Shown here in pieces: positions 1 to 12,245 of a DNA stretch of 64,000 nt (position 1 is the first letter of the stretch; the number at the start of each line of letters is the position of its first letter). A program made the position numbers and the translations under genes. The notes beneath the pieces were generated by a model. It was given only the letters and a program-made list of their open reading frames with translations. It ran no database searches and was not told where the DNA came from. The stretch is taken from positions 1-64,000 of the forward strand of contig CAJNOL010000811.1 of assembly GCA_905250125.1 (NCBI GenBank). Direction: 5' to 3'. This DNA is from Rotaria sordida. Its lineage: Eukaryota > Rotifera > Eurotatoria > Philodinida > Philodinidae.

Positions 1-210
1 AGCTTGGACCATTATTTGTACTATCAATTGTCATATAACTGTTAATCGAACAAATAGAAATAGTCATTTGTGATTATATAGTTTTATTGTTGTCATGACA
101 CATCTTTTCAGTGACTATATTGTCCATCAACCTGATATGGCTTTTTATATTCGAATGATCTTTCCAAATATGGACTAAATCTATGACAATATATTCTTAT
201 TACTTCATGA

Positions 211-492
211 ATTTGTGAATTTCTTTTAATTTTGGTTGCAATTTATCTAATTAGAATTCAATATGGTACAAACAAAATTCGCTTACCATTGATAATTATG
301 ATGTCAATGCATTTAATGAACTATCCAGGCTTTTTTTTTAAAGATATTCCATATACATTAGGCAAAATGTTTCAGAATCATCTACTGCTTTTATATTTAA
401 GTGTTAGTATAACATTTATTGGAATTTACCTTCTATCTACTTTATTTATCAGTCGATATTTCAATACAGATGAAAAAAGAATAGAACTTTGA
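211..492 (+). CDS. possible 3'-terminal exon of a membrane protein (fragment)
   Basis: An open frame runs from a stop at 208 to a TGA at 490. It encodes about 93 residues with two hydrophobic stretches, one around LPLIIMMSMHLMNYPGFFF and one around LLLLYLSVSITFIGIYLLST, then a short charged tail. No ATG opens it in a convincing place and no clear acceptor site precedes it. It could be the last exon of a gene whose other exons lie left of the window, a decayed remnant, or chance in AT-rich DNA. I do not recognise the family and assign no function. Confidence 0.2.
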   Translation: MCEFLLILVAIYLIRIQYGTNKIRLPLIIMMSMHLMNYPGFFFKDIPYTLGKMFQNHLLLLYLSVSITFIGIYLLSTLFISRYFNTDEKRIEL

Positions 493-3400
493 ATCCATCT
501 ATACTTAATTTACTTCAACTTAAGACTTTGACATTGCTTTGTATATTTAAGTATATCAATAAGTTTATTGTTGTCTATGGTCTCTAAACAAAGAATAAAT
601 CGGTTAAAGAAAAAAATAATAAAATTTGCTTCAAATAGATTGTATAAATAATAAAAATGATGTAGTCCCAAAGAAAAGTATAGCTATCCCTCATGAAGTG
701 CTACTATTTTTGATGATATTGAGCTGATATATTGGGTGCATATGTGTGATAATAAACTCTGATCGGAAGCACTAACCTGCATTTCGTCGGTTCACTCATA
801 GGCACTACAGTTATGATTCACATATCATCTTTCTCTTGTGATCACCTTATCTCAACTATGCTGACAATAATGTTTTCGTCCAACTCTTCATTCGAAAGCT
901 CACTGTTGTAACTATCTTTAGTTCGAATTTTGTTAGAAATCACTTGAAAATAATTGATGTGAGATATTGTCTTCTTATTAAGAATGTCTGTTGAAAAGCA
1001 AGTACTAATTTATAGAAAGATGAAGTTTTTTCATGATGACTTTGATCAATTCATTTGAAAATTTTAATAGAAAGTTTTCATGAGACAATGATTCTGTTCT
1101 GAAAGTTTTAGAGTTGCAGCACTGAATGAAGTTGAATCAAAACTATGACAAGGATGCATTATCTCAGAGTGTACTAATCACTAAGATCTGCACTATATAT
1201 CACAAGCTTTGATAGCAACAAAGCCTGTGACATATGAGACTGCTTTCAGCATTATAAAAAAAAACAATAGTACCTTGTGGAATAGTACTACGACAAACAA
1301 AAATTTTATAAATACATATTTCTTCTGGATATGTTTTCCATAAGAGGAAGATGATGTTTGAATCATAATTCTAGTATATTTTATCCAATCAAAGATAGGT
1401 TAGTGTTTATGATCAAGGATTATTCTCACACATATGCATCCAAAATATCAGTTCCATTTCATTGAGAATAGTAGTACTTGATGAGAAGCAACAACTTTTG
1501 TACAGCACTGTATATCAAAATGAAATTTTAAAACTTGAAGAAAATTGTTTTACTATATGTTATCAGTTTTTAGGAATAATGAAGGTTAAAAATTTTCACG
1601 ATTTGCAGTAAATGACAAAGAAAAACTATCTATAAAAATAATTTTTAAAATTAATAGAGATAAAACCATAAAGTAAATAGAAGACGAAAATTGGATAACA
1701 AATATTAACAATAAATAAAGTAGATTTGATTTTTATTTAGACAATTTACAAAAACATAGAATACTTGTTTTAATGAGTTACAGAAGAGTAATTTCACAAA
1801 AATATTTCGTTCATTTCTTAGTCTCTTAAGAGAGCCTGCAGAAATTCGAAAACATTCAGTTTGTATCAGAATTTTGTGTTCTTTTTGAATATGACTTCAA
1901 AATTTTTGTAGGACTTCTGATTCAAGAATTATGAGCTGACGTTTTCGAGATCTCTAACTTGAGTTTGAATGAGCTTCAGCGCGCCAAAACTTAAGCAAAA
2001 ATTATTTCACATACAGTAGATGAAAGAGCAAACATTCCTCTATGAAATAGTATACTAATGAGTAGTTTATTGCAAGTGATTAGTTAACAATGATTATTTT
2101 GATAAGGTACACTGCCAATTTTCTCGATTTCTCCGAAGAATAGACTTATAAAGTGAGCTTAGACATTCCTGAATGATTGCTCTGAAACTCTTAGTTTTTA
2201 TATCACTTTGTAAAGAATAATCTGACTTTTGAGTCTATGTCAAAAATAGGTAATATAATGTATGTAGACAACGAGACTCTTGCTTACAAAAAAGTGTCAG
2301 TTTTCTCCGTCGAAACTTAATTTTTTCATGCCTCTAAAATATTGACTCATAACTCTTAAAACAGAACTCCTAGACAAATGTTGAATCCATATTCAGAAAT
2401 AATACAAAATCAATATTTTTCAAATTTGTTTAGGCTCCTTGAAGAAGCTGAAAAATGAACGAACATTGTGTTAAATTACCTTTTGATAATCTGTTACAAT
2501 ACAAAACATTACTCTTTATTTATTACAAGTCTACATTATTGTTTATTTTATTTTTGAGAATATCTAAAATAAATTTTATTTGTTACATATTTGTTTTTAT
2601 GTAAATAAATACTAATATACAAAGATATATTTCTAAAGACTTTTAAAATGTTTGCAGTTCTATTTCCATTCAAATATTTATTTATTAAAAATGAAAAGAA
2701 CACACTTATCATATATTAACTAATATTGATTTTTGTAGCTTTATTCATACTCTAGTGGAACATCTTGTAAACAAAAGTTTGGCCAAAATACAAGATATAG
2801 AAAAATGAACATATTTTTGAAAATTGATGTACAAGATAATGTGATTATCTAACACCAGGACTTATGTTCAGATTATCCAAAAAATACTTCACAAATGTGG
2901 CAAAGTAAACTTGTCTCACATGAAATTTTTATTGATGATAAAGGCAACACTAAACTATCGAATGATAGATCTCACGCCATGAGATTTGTTATCTATGTTG
3001 AGATACCCTTGTATGAATGAAAAACCTATGTTGACCTTCTAGCTTCTATGTATGAAGATCGATCAAGTCCTGATTAGTCCTTGAGATCAAAGTTCAACAT
3101 GCTCTATTTATGATCAAATTATGAGGCTAAAGGATAAAAGTTTAGATACTTTTTGTAACCGTTATATTTCGTGGACGAACTTGTTATTATGTTATTTTTA
3201 TGGAAATAAATTAAGTGAATCACTGGAACTAGAATGATACATTAATAGGTCCGGTTTGGCCTGCAGACCAAGCCAGAAAAAAATGATCTGTTGACAACTC
3301 CGAAATATATGACATCTCTCATAGATGAACGGCGCTCAATAGTGAACACATTTTCAAAAGTTCCAAGGGTGTTCTTTTAAGAAAGATCTTACTGTGTAAA

Positions 3401-3681
3401 TAAAAAAAAAGATGTCCTAGATTTGAATTTATCACAATATATTCTCAAAATGAATTTTATTTCTTAATCAATTCATTTATTTCATCATAAAAGAAAAAGA
3501 AATTTCGAATGAAAAAACACTATTGTTTTTGTTTTTTTTAAGTTGCGAAGAATTTCATTTTGTAAAAAGCCATTAATTCTTTATGAAAATTAAACTAACG
3601 TAATTTAAATGAAATATAAAGCAAATGTTTATTTGAATAAATAAATTAAGTAACAATTTGTATGTGTATATTTCTTTAAAA
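493..3681. other. intergenic, no gene recognised
   Basis: About 3.2 kb of AT-rich sequence with stops in all frames at short spacing. I see no spliceable coding exons, RNA gene or clear repeat. It may contain old decayed repeats that cannot be recognised by eye. Confidence 0.5.
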
Positions 3682-6600
3682 TTAAAAATTTATATTGGGT
3701 GTTAATGGTTTATGGCGAGATACTTTTCCAAACCAAGACATTTTATAATCAAGTGTTTCACGAAGAAGACGTTCTTCATCGGCTGAAAAATTGAGCAATG
3801 TTGATACGGCACGAATGAGATGAATAGCCTTTAATTAAATTAATAAAACAAAAATAAAATAAAATAAAATTCATTGTTTTATAAAAATCTGTTTTTTTTC
3901 TTGTCTTTAATCTTACTTCATCTTCAGTTGAAGTCATAAATTTAAGCAAAACATGTTTAAGATATTTAAAATTTGTACCATTTAATGTAGTTTGTCCATC
4001 CATAGATGGATGATGTCCATTCATTTGTGATTTTGTTGAAGTTGATTCAACTGATGTATGTGGTAAAATTGCTGAACTTGTTGATGCAGTTGATGTTACT
4101 GGCGATGTAAATGTAACATTTTTACGTATTGCAGTCATTTGTCGTGCTGTTGATGCTCGTTTAGCCACATCAACATCACTTTGTGATGTTGCTGATGCAT
4201 CGTAATGTATCAATGGAAGATTTGATGGTGATGATGGAGTAGCATTATTTGATTTTGATGATCCTATTTGATTAAGATCTTTAGGTATTGATGCATGAAA
4301 TTCACGTTGAAGTGTTTTACGAAGATCATTATAACGTTGTTGTAAGTTTTTTATTGTCTAAATTATAAATTCATATATAGATCGTTTGATGTATGTTTTA
4401 AAAAAAATTACACATGAAAGAAAACCAGTTCAAACTGTAAAGAAACTATACTTATTGAAAAACTTATTATTTGGCATTTTCTTGATATTTATCTAATTAA
4501 TGAATTATCGAACACGGAAAAATCTTACAATATACTAAACTGTTTAATTTTAACAGAGAATATTGAACATTATCAAGTCTTAGCAAATTATTCGTTTGCT
4601 ACTTCAAAACATTAGTATTCTCTATTGTTTTGTCATTTTCCCAAATCTTGAAGCTTTTGATGATCCAATAAATATGAAAACAAGTCTACAACCATTCAGA
4701 TAATCGTTTGATAGATCGTCACAATTAGAAACATGACTGATTACAAATATGTATTTCACGAAAACCATATCAAAGACCTAGTATTTAGTTTGTCTTTCAC
4801 ATGAGCTATTCACTAACTTCTAATCACATACAAAAAATAGGACACAAGATCAATCTCAAACAATGGAAAGTTCAATAATGATTAATATCGTGTTTGGTTC
4901 ATATGGAAGATATTAGTTATTTCTGGCACTTTTAGAGTTACATCAGTAGAATAATTGATCTCGACACATCTATCACTTGAAACAATACATATCATGAAAT
5001 AAGACAAAGATTCAAAAAAAAATACCTGCGCAACACGCTAATTCATGACAATCGAAGAAATGAAAATGCTTCTGAAATAATACATATAATGACTAACAAA
5101 ATTGTTTAACAAAGTTTATTTTCAATTTTTTTCTGCAATCTTAACCGCTAAAAAGAATATATAGTAATTCTAGTAAAGAAAATAGTTCCGAATAAGAAAT
5201 AAAAATGATTCACAAAAACGAGATATTCAGAACAATAAAGTTTCAATTTCTCCACATCTAGAACACGCAAATATAACTCTGTTCAGACTACGTGAAACAA
5301 TAGAGCAAATAATTCTTTACAAAATGAAATGTCTTCGAGATCCGTAAGATAATTTTTAGCTGAGATACAGGAACTTGATTGAAGATTCAACCAAGGTTTT
5401 TTCAAAGGAAGTAGTAAAAACGATAGACTTCAAGCGCGTCCGGAAAGTTGCTGTAATCCAATCACAAACGGTCGTACAGAACCCGAAGATGTCTCATTTC
5501 CTAGAAAATTGTTTACTCTATCGTTTCATATAGATAGAACAAAGTTGTATTTATGCGTTCTAGATGTTGAAAAACTAGAGTTGTGATTTTTATTAAAACC
5601 TTATTGTTTGGAATCATTTTTTTAATATTCTTGTTGTACATAGTTTTCTTTGCTGAAGTTATTATTTGGATTTCTTTTTATCGTTTCAGATTGCAGAAAA
5701 ACATTGCAAAATAAACTTTTATAAATAATTTTGAGGATTGCAAGAATTTTCGGCACGGGCTTAAACTGACCTGATTAACCTCTATAAAAAGCCTTATTTC
5801 TTCAATTAGTTGTTATATTCCGTAGTGCTGAGAAGGACGCTATAACTATAATAGGATCTAAATTCATACTACTTAGCATTACGGAACGTAGCAACTAATT
5901 ACATAAATAAGACTTTTTTTTATAGGGGTTAACGAGATCAATTTAAGTCCGAGTCAAAATTCCAACCTCTCGATTTTGATGACCTAATTCTCAGCTGATG
6001 CAATACAATTGTTAAGACTATTATACACAATAAAAAACATTGTTCACGAAATTTCTGCAGGACTAAAATGTGAAACACGATGTAGCTGCTGTTGTTAATC
6101 ACAGGAAGACTGTTTTGTTCAATCTATTTTGAGACACATTTCTTCACTATCCTTTTAGTTAATTCGCCAATAATGTTATAAGTAGTTCATATATTATAAC
6201 GAGACATTATTGATATACAGTCTTTGATCCGTATATCAATAACGTCTGTCATTGTCTTTGAGAAGCGCAAATTTCTATCCCATATACTTCAGTATTTATT
6301 TCAGATCATGTTTCTACAAAATAGATTAATTACTATCGATCGAACTCTTTTATTTCCTTATATTTTATTGAATGTAATTGAATGATTTTGATATCTTACT
6401 CGATTTTTATCATCTAATTCGGCTTGTAATTTACTGATTGTATCCACATCTGGTTCAGCAAGTACTTCAACAAATGATTTATCTTCATCCTTTTAAAGTA
6501 ATGATCAAAGAATATGTAAGAATTGTATATAAGAGACAAAAAAAAACAGACTGTTTGTATTGCTTGTGTTTCATGATCAATTAATAAACGTTTATCTTGT

Positions 6601-7754
6601 TGTTCAATAACGGTGTCTCGTTCAATAAGAGCTTTTCTTAAATTTTGTAATTCAATATCATATCGTTCATTTTCAAATTTTTGTTTATCAAGTTGTTTTT
6701 GAAGATCATCATTAGGCTTTAAATTACATACATCAGTTGATTTTATAAGTAAATCATCTCTTTCTAACAGAAAAAGAAAATTTCATATTCAAAAAAAAAA
6801 AAAGAAAGAATATATAAAAGATTATTGATTATTAACAAACCTGCTTCAACATCACTTAATTGTGTTCGTAAGGATTTTATAGTTAATTTAAGATTTTCAT
6901 TGTCTGAACGAAGAGCATCCATCTGTTTTTGTAAATAAGGCATCTTAAAGAAAAAAACAAATAAATAAATTCTATGATGAAAATAATCAAATGAATTTAC
7001 TTTAATAGTATTGCCACTTGTATTTTTCTCTTTTAAATTTCTAAAAAAAAAATTTTATTATGAAATAAAATTTTAATTAAGAAAACATACTGTAAATCTA
7101 TAAATTCACTTCTAAGTATTGTCATTTCATTTTGTAAATGAACTGTTTCTTGTATTAATCGTTCAATAGTATCATCTTTTTCTTTAAGCATTTCTTCTTT
7201 AGAATCGATCTGTAATAAAATAAACATAAGTTTTTTTTTTGTTAACACTCAAGAATTAACTTTACCCATGTTTTAAGAATTCGTACATAATTCTCAATAG
7301 ATACTGGTTCTAATAAACAAAAAAATGTTGCTCTAAATAAGAAATCATCATGTTCATACCTTCGATATATGGAGAAAAAATATCCGATAAAGATTTTACC
7401 AATTCTTCTTTGTTCTCTAACTGAAAATACATCAATAAAATCAATAGAAAAAAAAAATTATTGGATAAAATTTCGAACTTCATTGGAAATTGAAGGTTTC
7501 ACTTGGTTTCTTAACAATTGTTGTATATTTGAATCAGTTCGTCCTTTAAAATAAAATTAAAAAAAAAATCATTGAATAAAAAAAAAATTATCCTATCACT
7601 TACGATGACTACGTGTAGACGACGGATTTTCAATATCAAAACTGTTCTTATTATCTTTACTTAAATCTTCATTTATTTCATCGGAATTATTTTCCGGTAA
7701 AATACTCGGATTATTACTTTTTTCACGAACTTTCTTGATTAACGGTTTAAACAT
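3682..7754 (-). CDS. GRIP-domain golgin (coiled-coil trans-Golgi tether)
   Basis: A multi-exon gene with its ATG at 7752-7754 and stop at 3682-3684. The N-terminus (MFKPLIKKVREKSNN) resembles the short basic start of golgin-97/golgin-245. The middle exons (6.4-7.3 kb) give heptad-rich, charged coiled-coil sequence such as DSKEEMLKEKDDTIERLIQ. The last two exons form a GRIP domain: NFKYLKHVLLKFMTS, then, after a 70 bp intron, AIHLIRAVSTLLNFSADE and a C-terminal WFG. The aromatic Tyr of the NxxYLK motif, known in the family to contact Arl1-GTP, is present, so the product should dock on trans-Golgi membranes and tether vesicles. Ser/Thr-rich linker precedes the domain. The product looks much shorter than vertebrate golgins. 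A 2.0 kb intron (4358-6399) carries repeats. The exon-2 donor (near 7485) is the least certain junction. I cannot tell GCC1, GCC2 and golgin-97/245 apart. Confidence 0.8.
5730..5982. mobile_element. foldback (MITE-like) element, family A, copy 1
   Basis: This is an inverted repeat inside the 2.0 kb golgin intron. The left arm includes CTGATTAACCTCTATAAAAA and TAGTTGTTATATTCCGTAGT. The right arm, read in reverse complement, contains the matching GTTAACCCCTATAAAAAAAA and TAGTTGCTACGTTCCGTAAT. The arms are roughly 110 bp and separated by a few tens of bases. There is no coding capacity. A diverged relative lies at 25885-26290. Confidence 0.75.
6050..6240 (+). repeat. dispersed repeat, family B, copy 1
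   Basis: Contains AAAATGTGAAACACGATGTA followed by GCTGCTGTTGTTAATCACAG and, about 50 bases on, TTTTGAGACACATTT. The same order of motifs recurs near 52430-52615, and the first block also at 25022-25075. It is non-coding and sits in the golgin intron. Confidence 0.7.
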
Positions 7755-8867
7755 TATTACAGATTTCTTGATAAGGAATAATTATTCATACTGTACATGA
7801 AAAAGAATAATAATATCGTTTTACGTTCACTGCGAAAACAAATAACAAAACAAATGAGACAAGCGCTTGAATAAAAAAGAAGTTAAATATTTCTTTCGTT
7901 ACATTCACCATCCAGTTAAAAGAACTAATCAATCCTTTAGCGGACTTTCAGTTGAAAAGAGGTCACTAAGTGACGATATTACATATATTGATGTTGACAT
8001 TATACAACCCCTCCCCTTTTCCGATATTAAAATCACAATTTTTTTTTAGTCGCTAGTGTTTAATCGCTAATGTAGCTTCGAAATGTTCTCTGTCAAATGT
8101 CATATAACTGAGAGCTCTTTGCTGTTAGTTAGCGCTTTTATTAAATCCAACTCTCGAAACTCCGAGCAGGAAAACTCGAGCTGCGATTATTCTTTGTATG
8201 CAAAATTCTTCTAATGATAATGATTATTTCTTATTCCAAATGGCATGAGAATATGGGTCATGGTCGTCTAACATCGCCAGTTTTTGATGTGAGGCGATTG
8301 TTCCTTCGTTTCGAACTATTTTTCGATTTTTCTCAGCAGAAAACGTTCAAATAAGAGTCCTCTAATTGGACTTCAGCATACGTTTTGTGACTATGGTCGC
8401 CTCAATTACCTTTGAAATGCCTCGATTTATCAAAATCCTAGATCTACTACTGATGATATGATTATATTTATTTATCTTTTCAATTAAAATGTTATCCAGT
8501 AGAGTCCACTTCAAAACATTTAAGAAGGAAAAAAAAGCATTATTTGATAGAATGAGGTTTTTTTTTATTAAACTATTGCTAACACAGATATCAACAGAAA
8601 AAAAAACATTCAATTGAATTGCATTCGTTGTTTCTTTTTATTTAAACTATTTAATAAGAATAATGTCGATGAATATTCTCTACATAGTGATTATATTTTT
8701 CATGGATTAAAGAAAGTATTTATGTAGCTTTTTTTTTTCTATTCCTTCCTTTCGCTTTGCTTTTTTCATTGAAATAACAAAATTAACATTTGAAGATCGA
8801 ATTTTTTTTTGTCAAAGGAGAAAGAACAAGGAACATATATTACTATTTCGAATCTAATAAAGTTAAA
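7755..8867. promoter_or_regulatory. divergent intergenic gap, golgin / four-pass membrane gene
   Basis: About 1.1 kb separate the ATGs of the two divergently transcribed genes, so promoters of both must lie here. T-rich stretches are present close to the right-hand gene. No specific binding site can be named from the sequence. Confidence 0.4.
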
Positions 8868-11354
8868 ATGTCGTTCAAGGCAAACACATCAATTACGTGG
8901 AATAAATATGGATTGCAATTACGATGGCCTTATATTTGGATAATTATACTTGGATTGATACTAATATTCCTTTGTTTAAGCATAGCTGGTATGGAAATCG
9001 GTCATACAATTTTCGATTTACGTCGATCAACAGCCTTTGGAGGTTTTATTGTTTTTATTCCTCTAATGATCTGTGCTATTTTCGTTTTGATTACTGGTAA
9101 GGTTAAGTATTTACCTTCACAAATAAATGCCAAAAGAAAGTAATCAAAAATAAATAATAAAACAACTTTATATTTTTTGTCACTAATCAACTAGGAAACC
9201 TTGTTAGAATGATAATTATTGAAACCTAAGTTTAATGAAGTCAAAATTGTCATTGAGAAAAAACTCTAAAAGTTCTAATATTTATCTTTACCAATAGAGG
9301 GCGTCTGGAAAGTAGCTATCTATTTTAAATTCTTTTTTTTCTCTTTAATAAGAATAGATCTTGTGTTGTTACTTTTGTTTATTAATTTTGAAGCATGCTT
9401 CATCGGGTTTTGTTTTACATAAGAAAGAATGCTAATGAATTGACTATGTAAGATCAAACGCAAATTTCATTTGAAGAATGCTTGAAAAAATGACTTCTTA
9501 TTTTTTATCATTACTTTTATACAAAGTAAATATGGTATAAAAATTTTTTCATGGTTTTGAAATGCAATACTGTCATGGCTATTTTTGAGACATTATCGGG
9601 TAAACAAATTACACACACCTCACAATAGAAAAATATTATTACAATATATTCTATGTATAAAAGTAATAAATGATGGAAAATAAGAAGCTATTTTTTCAAA
9701 CATTCTTCAAATGAAATTAGCGTTTGATCTTACATAGTCAATTCATTAACATTCTTATGTAAAACGAAACCCCATGAAACATACTTCAAAAATAATAAAT
9801 AAAAGTAACACAAGATCTATTCTTATTAAAGAGAAAAAACGAATTTAAAATAGACACCTGCTTTCCAGACACCCTGTAGGTAGTGCAAACGTTTCTCATT
9901 AACTTTATTTCTTCTTCAGCTTAGTATAGAAGTATTGAAGAACAGAAATATTTTTTTTTTGAAAGGTAACCCATGATATCTGTTACAAATGTTGTTTTGG
10001 AAGTGTTTCAGTTAAACATAGTAGAATTGTCTAAAGTCTCAAAAATTTCTAACAAGATGGACCGTTGACATGCTTTAAGAGAAATATTCTAACACAGTTT
10101 TGTAGAGAATGATCACGGCTTTCTAATGGATATGATCATAATTGACAATATTTTTTAAAATCTTCTATAAATTCAACAATTTTGACACTAAAATCAATTA
10201 AAAGATTTTATTCATTGCAAAAAAAGATGGAATATACTAAAACGCTAATATACTATTTGATATATTTGCAATCGAGTTTTTTCATATGAAAGTTATTAAT
10301 CGTTAAAAAATTCGATTATTTTCAAATTATTGTAAAAGTAATTAAGTGAACTTTATGTACAATACGTTAGTAAGGAAAGTTGAATGTGTATGCTGATATA
10401 TTTCTTGAAATTGCACAGAAATGTTTTTACATTATAAAAGTCGAGAAGAAATATTTCGAAGGATAATTGAAAAGAACTAAAAACTAAAAGAGAAAAGTCT
10501 TCATCTTTTTAGCATGCAAGACACGTTTAATTATTCTTCGTGTTACTGTAATATTATGTTGTATCATGATTATATTATGTATGATCTTAATAGCTTATGA
10601 TATTCTTGTTCTTATTGATCCAACTCGGTGTTTCTTTTTCAATTGTAATGATGCTTCAGTTGATATATCTAATTCAACACATAATATAATCGTAACTGGC
10701 TGGCCACTTTATATAACATGGCCCGGCTATTTTCAAACAAATATGAATGCAAAACGTATATTTCAAAGTATTCAAATACTTTGTGCTGGCTTATTTATTT
10801 TATTTGCATCTTTATATATATTAACGTATATTATTTATAGACATATTAGATTAAATCAACAACTTATTTCTAACACTGATCGTCGTATGTTTTCAACAAA
10901 TGAAACAAAAAGAGTATTACCAACAAATGAAACAAATAGAGTTTTACCAACAAATGAAACAAATAGAGTATTACCAACAAAATATTCCAATAATTTATCT
11001 CAATCATATCCACAATATAATCCTCATCATCAAGTTACAACATATACGATTGAAGGTCAACCATACACATCAGCACAATCTCATTATTCATCAGTAGCAG
11101 TACGACCTGCTACAACGACAACAACACCAAGAAAAACAGAAACCAAACCATTTGTAGGACCAAACGTTAGTTCAGTTAACTATGACCAAGTATGTGCACG
11201 TTGTAATCAAGAACCTCAAATGATATTAACAACAAATTATGAACGAAAAAATTTCTTTCCATACTTATGCATCAATTGTAATAATGAAATTGTAAATCAT
11301 CGTCGAAAACCACCATTCGTTCAATCAAAATATAGACCCATATGGAGACCTTAA
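8868..11354 (+). CDS. unknown four-pass membrane protein with Cys-pair tail
   Basis: Two exons, 8868-9096 and 10513-11354, join in frame (G|CA gives Ala) to a 356-residue protein. Predicted membrane segments are WPYIWIIILGLILIFLCLSI, FGGFIVFIPLMICAIFVLI, LIILRVTVILCCIMIILCMI and IFQSIQILCAGLFILFASLY. TM2 and TM3 are joined by a very short loop. The loop between TM3 and TM4 has paired cysteines (RCFFFNC). A long cytoplasmic tail follows, with a ninefold-residue repeat (NETNRVLPT, three copies) and a C-terminal block with CARC and CINC pairs spaced like a small zinc-binding site. Topology resembles tetraspan/MARVEL-type proteins, but I recognise no family. The tail block is duplicated at 30.24-30.67 kb with near identity. 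The ATG was chosen because a TM-ready Met (MSFKANTSITW) follows T-rich leader; an in-frame upstream ATG exists at 8790. Confidence 0.7.
9296..9878. mobile_element. Tc1/mariner-like foldback MITE flanked by TA
   Basis: A nearly 580 bp element in the intron of the four-pass membrane gene. Arms of about 220 bp are inverted: the left starts TAGAGGGCGTCTGGAAAGTA and the right, in reverse complement, starts TACAGGGTGTCTGGAAAGCA. Both ends are preceded by TA, the target-site dinucleotide of Tc1/mariner elements, and the tip CAGGGTGTC is typical of that superfamily. Further arm matches include AAGATCAAACGCAAATTTCA (9451-9470) against its complement near 9711-9731. There is no transposase frame. Confidence 0.85.
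10899..10979 (+). repeat. 27-bp coding tandem repeat, three copies
   Basis: Three head-to-tail units of ATGAAACAAATAGAGTWTTACCAACA-type sequence encode three copies of NETNRVLPT. The duplicate locus at 30.27 kb has a single unit, so this array expanded or contracted after the duplication. Confidence 0.85.
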
Positions 11355-11385
11355 TTATTTTATATATACATATCTTATTTTTATA

Positions 11386-11395
11386 NNNNNNNNNN
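11386..11395. other. assembly gap (10 N)
   Basis: Ten Ns lie just after the stop codon, in the 3' untranslated region. An identical-length gap sits at the equivalent place of the duplicate (30700-30709). Ten is probably a placeholder length. Confidence 0.95.
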
Positions 11396-11799
11396 GAAAT
11401 AAATATAAACAGATTCATTTCACTCTTCAATTGTATTTTGACGAGATTTTCAAACCATACGAGTTGTTTCTTGTATTTCAAGTGACATATATGACAAGAA
11501 CCAATTAATTACCTTCATTCATTCTTGTTAAGCTAATATTCAATGATTGTCTCAATATGATAATTAGTCAAAAGATCTGTTCTATTTAAAATTCTTTTGA
11601 AGACTGGAAATTGATTCAAATATTGGATAATGTGCATGTAGATGATCAACAGTGTACACTATCGATGATTCTCTTAGTAACTTTAAGATAAAAAAAAGCA
11701 TAATGTTTATAGATAAAAGTGTATTATATAATGTAAGAAAATTATATTTCAAAAGCATAACATTGTTCAATTGACAAAGTCATCCAACATATTTTGCAA

Positions 11800-12235
11800 T
11801 GGATTGTTTTAAAAAATTTAAAAACAACACGTAGTTATTAGTCCTGTTTTGTTTTCGACATAGAAAAAGAAATAAATGGCTGATACAAGCTGTTGATAAT
11901 TCACAATAAGCTTGACCAAATAGTTTTGTATTGATAATGTTATTCAAAAGATATATAGACATGTATATATAATGAAAGTCAAACGTTCAAATAGACATAA
12001 CAGGTGTAACTGTCTAAGTGAAGATAGTGATTAAATACAAAGAACGACCGCTAGATCACTTATTACTAAAACCTGATTACTTGTTGTTTGTGATTCTGAT
12101 TGGTCTGACAAAGAATATGAATATCCAAAACTTTCAGGTTTATGAAAGATTTGCTTTAGGCCACCAAATTCAAATGGATTAAACTTAATAATTACATATT
12201 ATGTTTTGAAAAAATATTGTATTATAATAAATATA
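11800..12235 (-). pseudogene. decayed copy of the nurim/MddA-like methyltransferase exon 2
   Basis: The minus strand aligns with exon 2 of the intact gene at 31152-31537. Landmarks are the AAGCTTGACCAAATA block (11909-11923 against 31219-31233) and AAATTCAAATGGATTAAACT (12167-12186 against 31500-31519). Only short pieces of the protein survive (KLFGQAYCELSTA for the KLIQIFGQAYIDYQQ region). Frameshifts and stops break the remainder, and the first exon with the remaining membrane segments is not recognisable upstream of 12245. It converges on the four-pass membrane gene exactly as the intact copy does on the truncated duplicate. Confidence 0.75.
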
Positions 12236-12245
12236 TAAGAACAAT

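Larger units (their letters stand above)
10874..12245. repeat. segmental duplication, copy 1
   Basis: This segment matches 30238-31575 in the same orientation. The match begins at TAACACTGATCG. It includes the tail of the four-pass membrane gene, the gap of ten Ns, the intergenic stretch, and a degenerate remnant of the methyltransferase-like gene. Identity looks very high up to about 11755 and clearly lower beyond. Confidence 0.9.
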
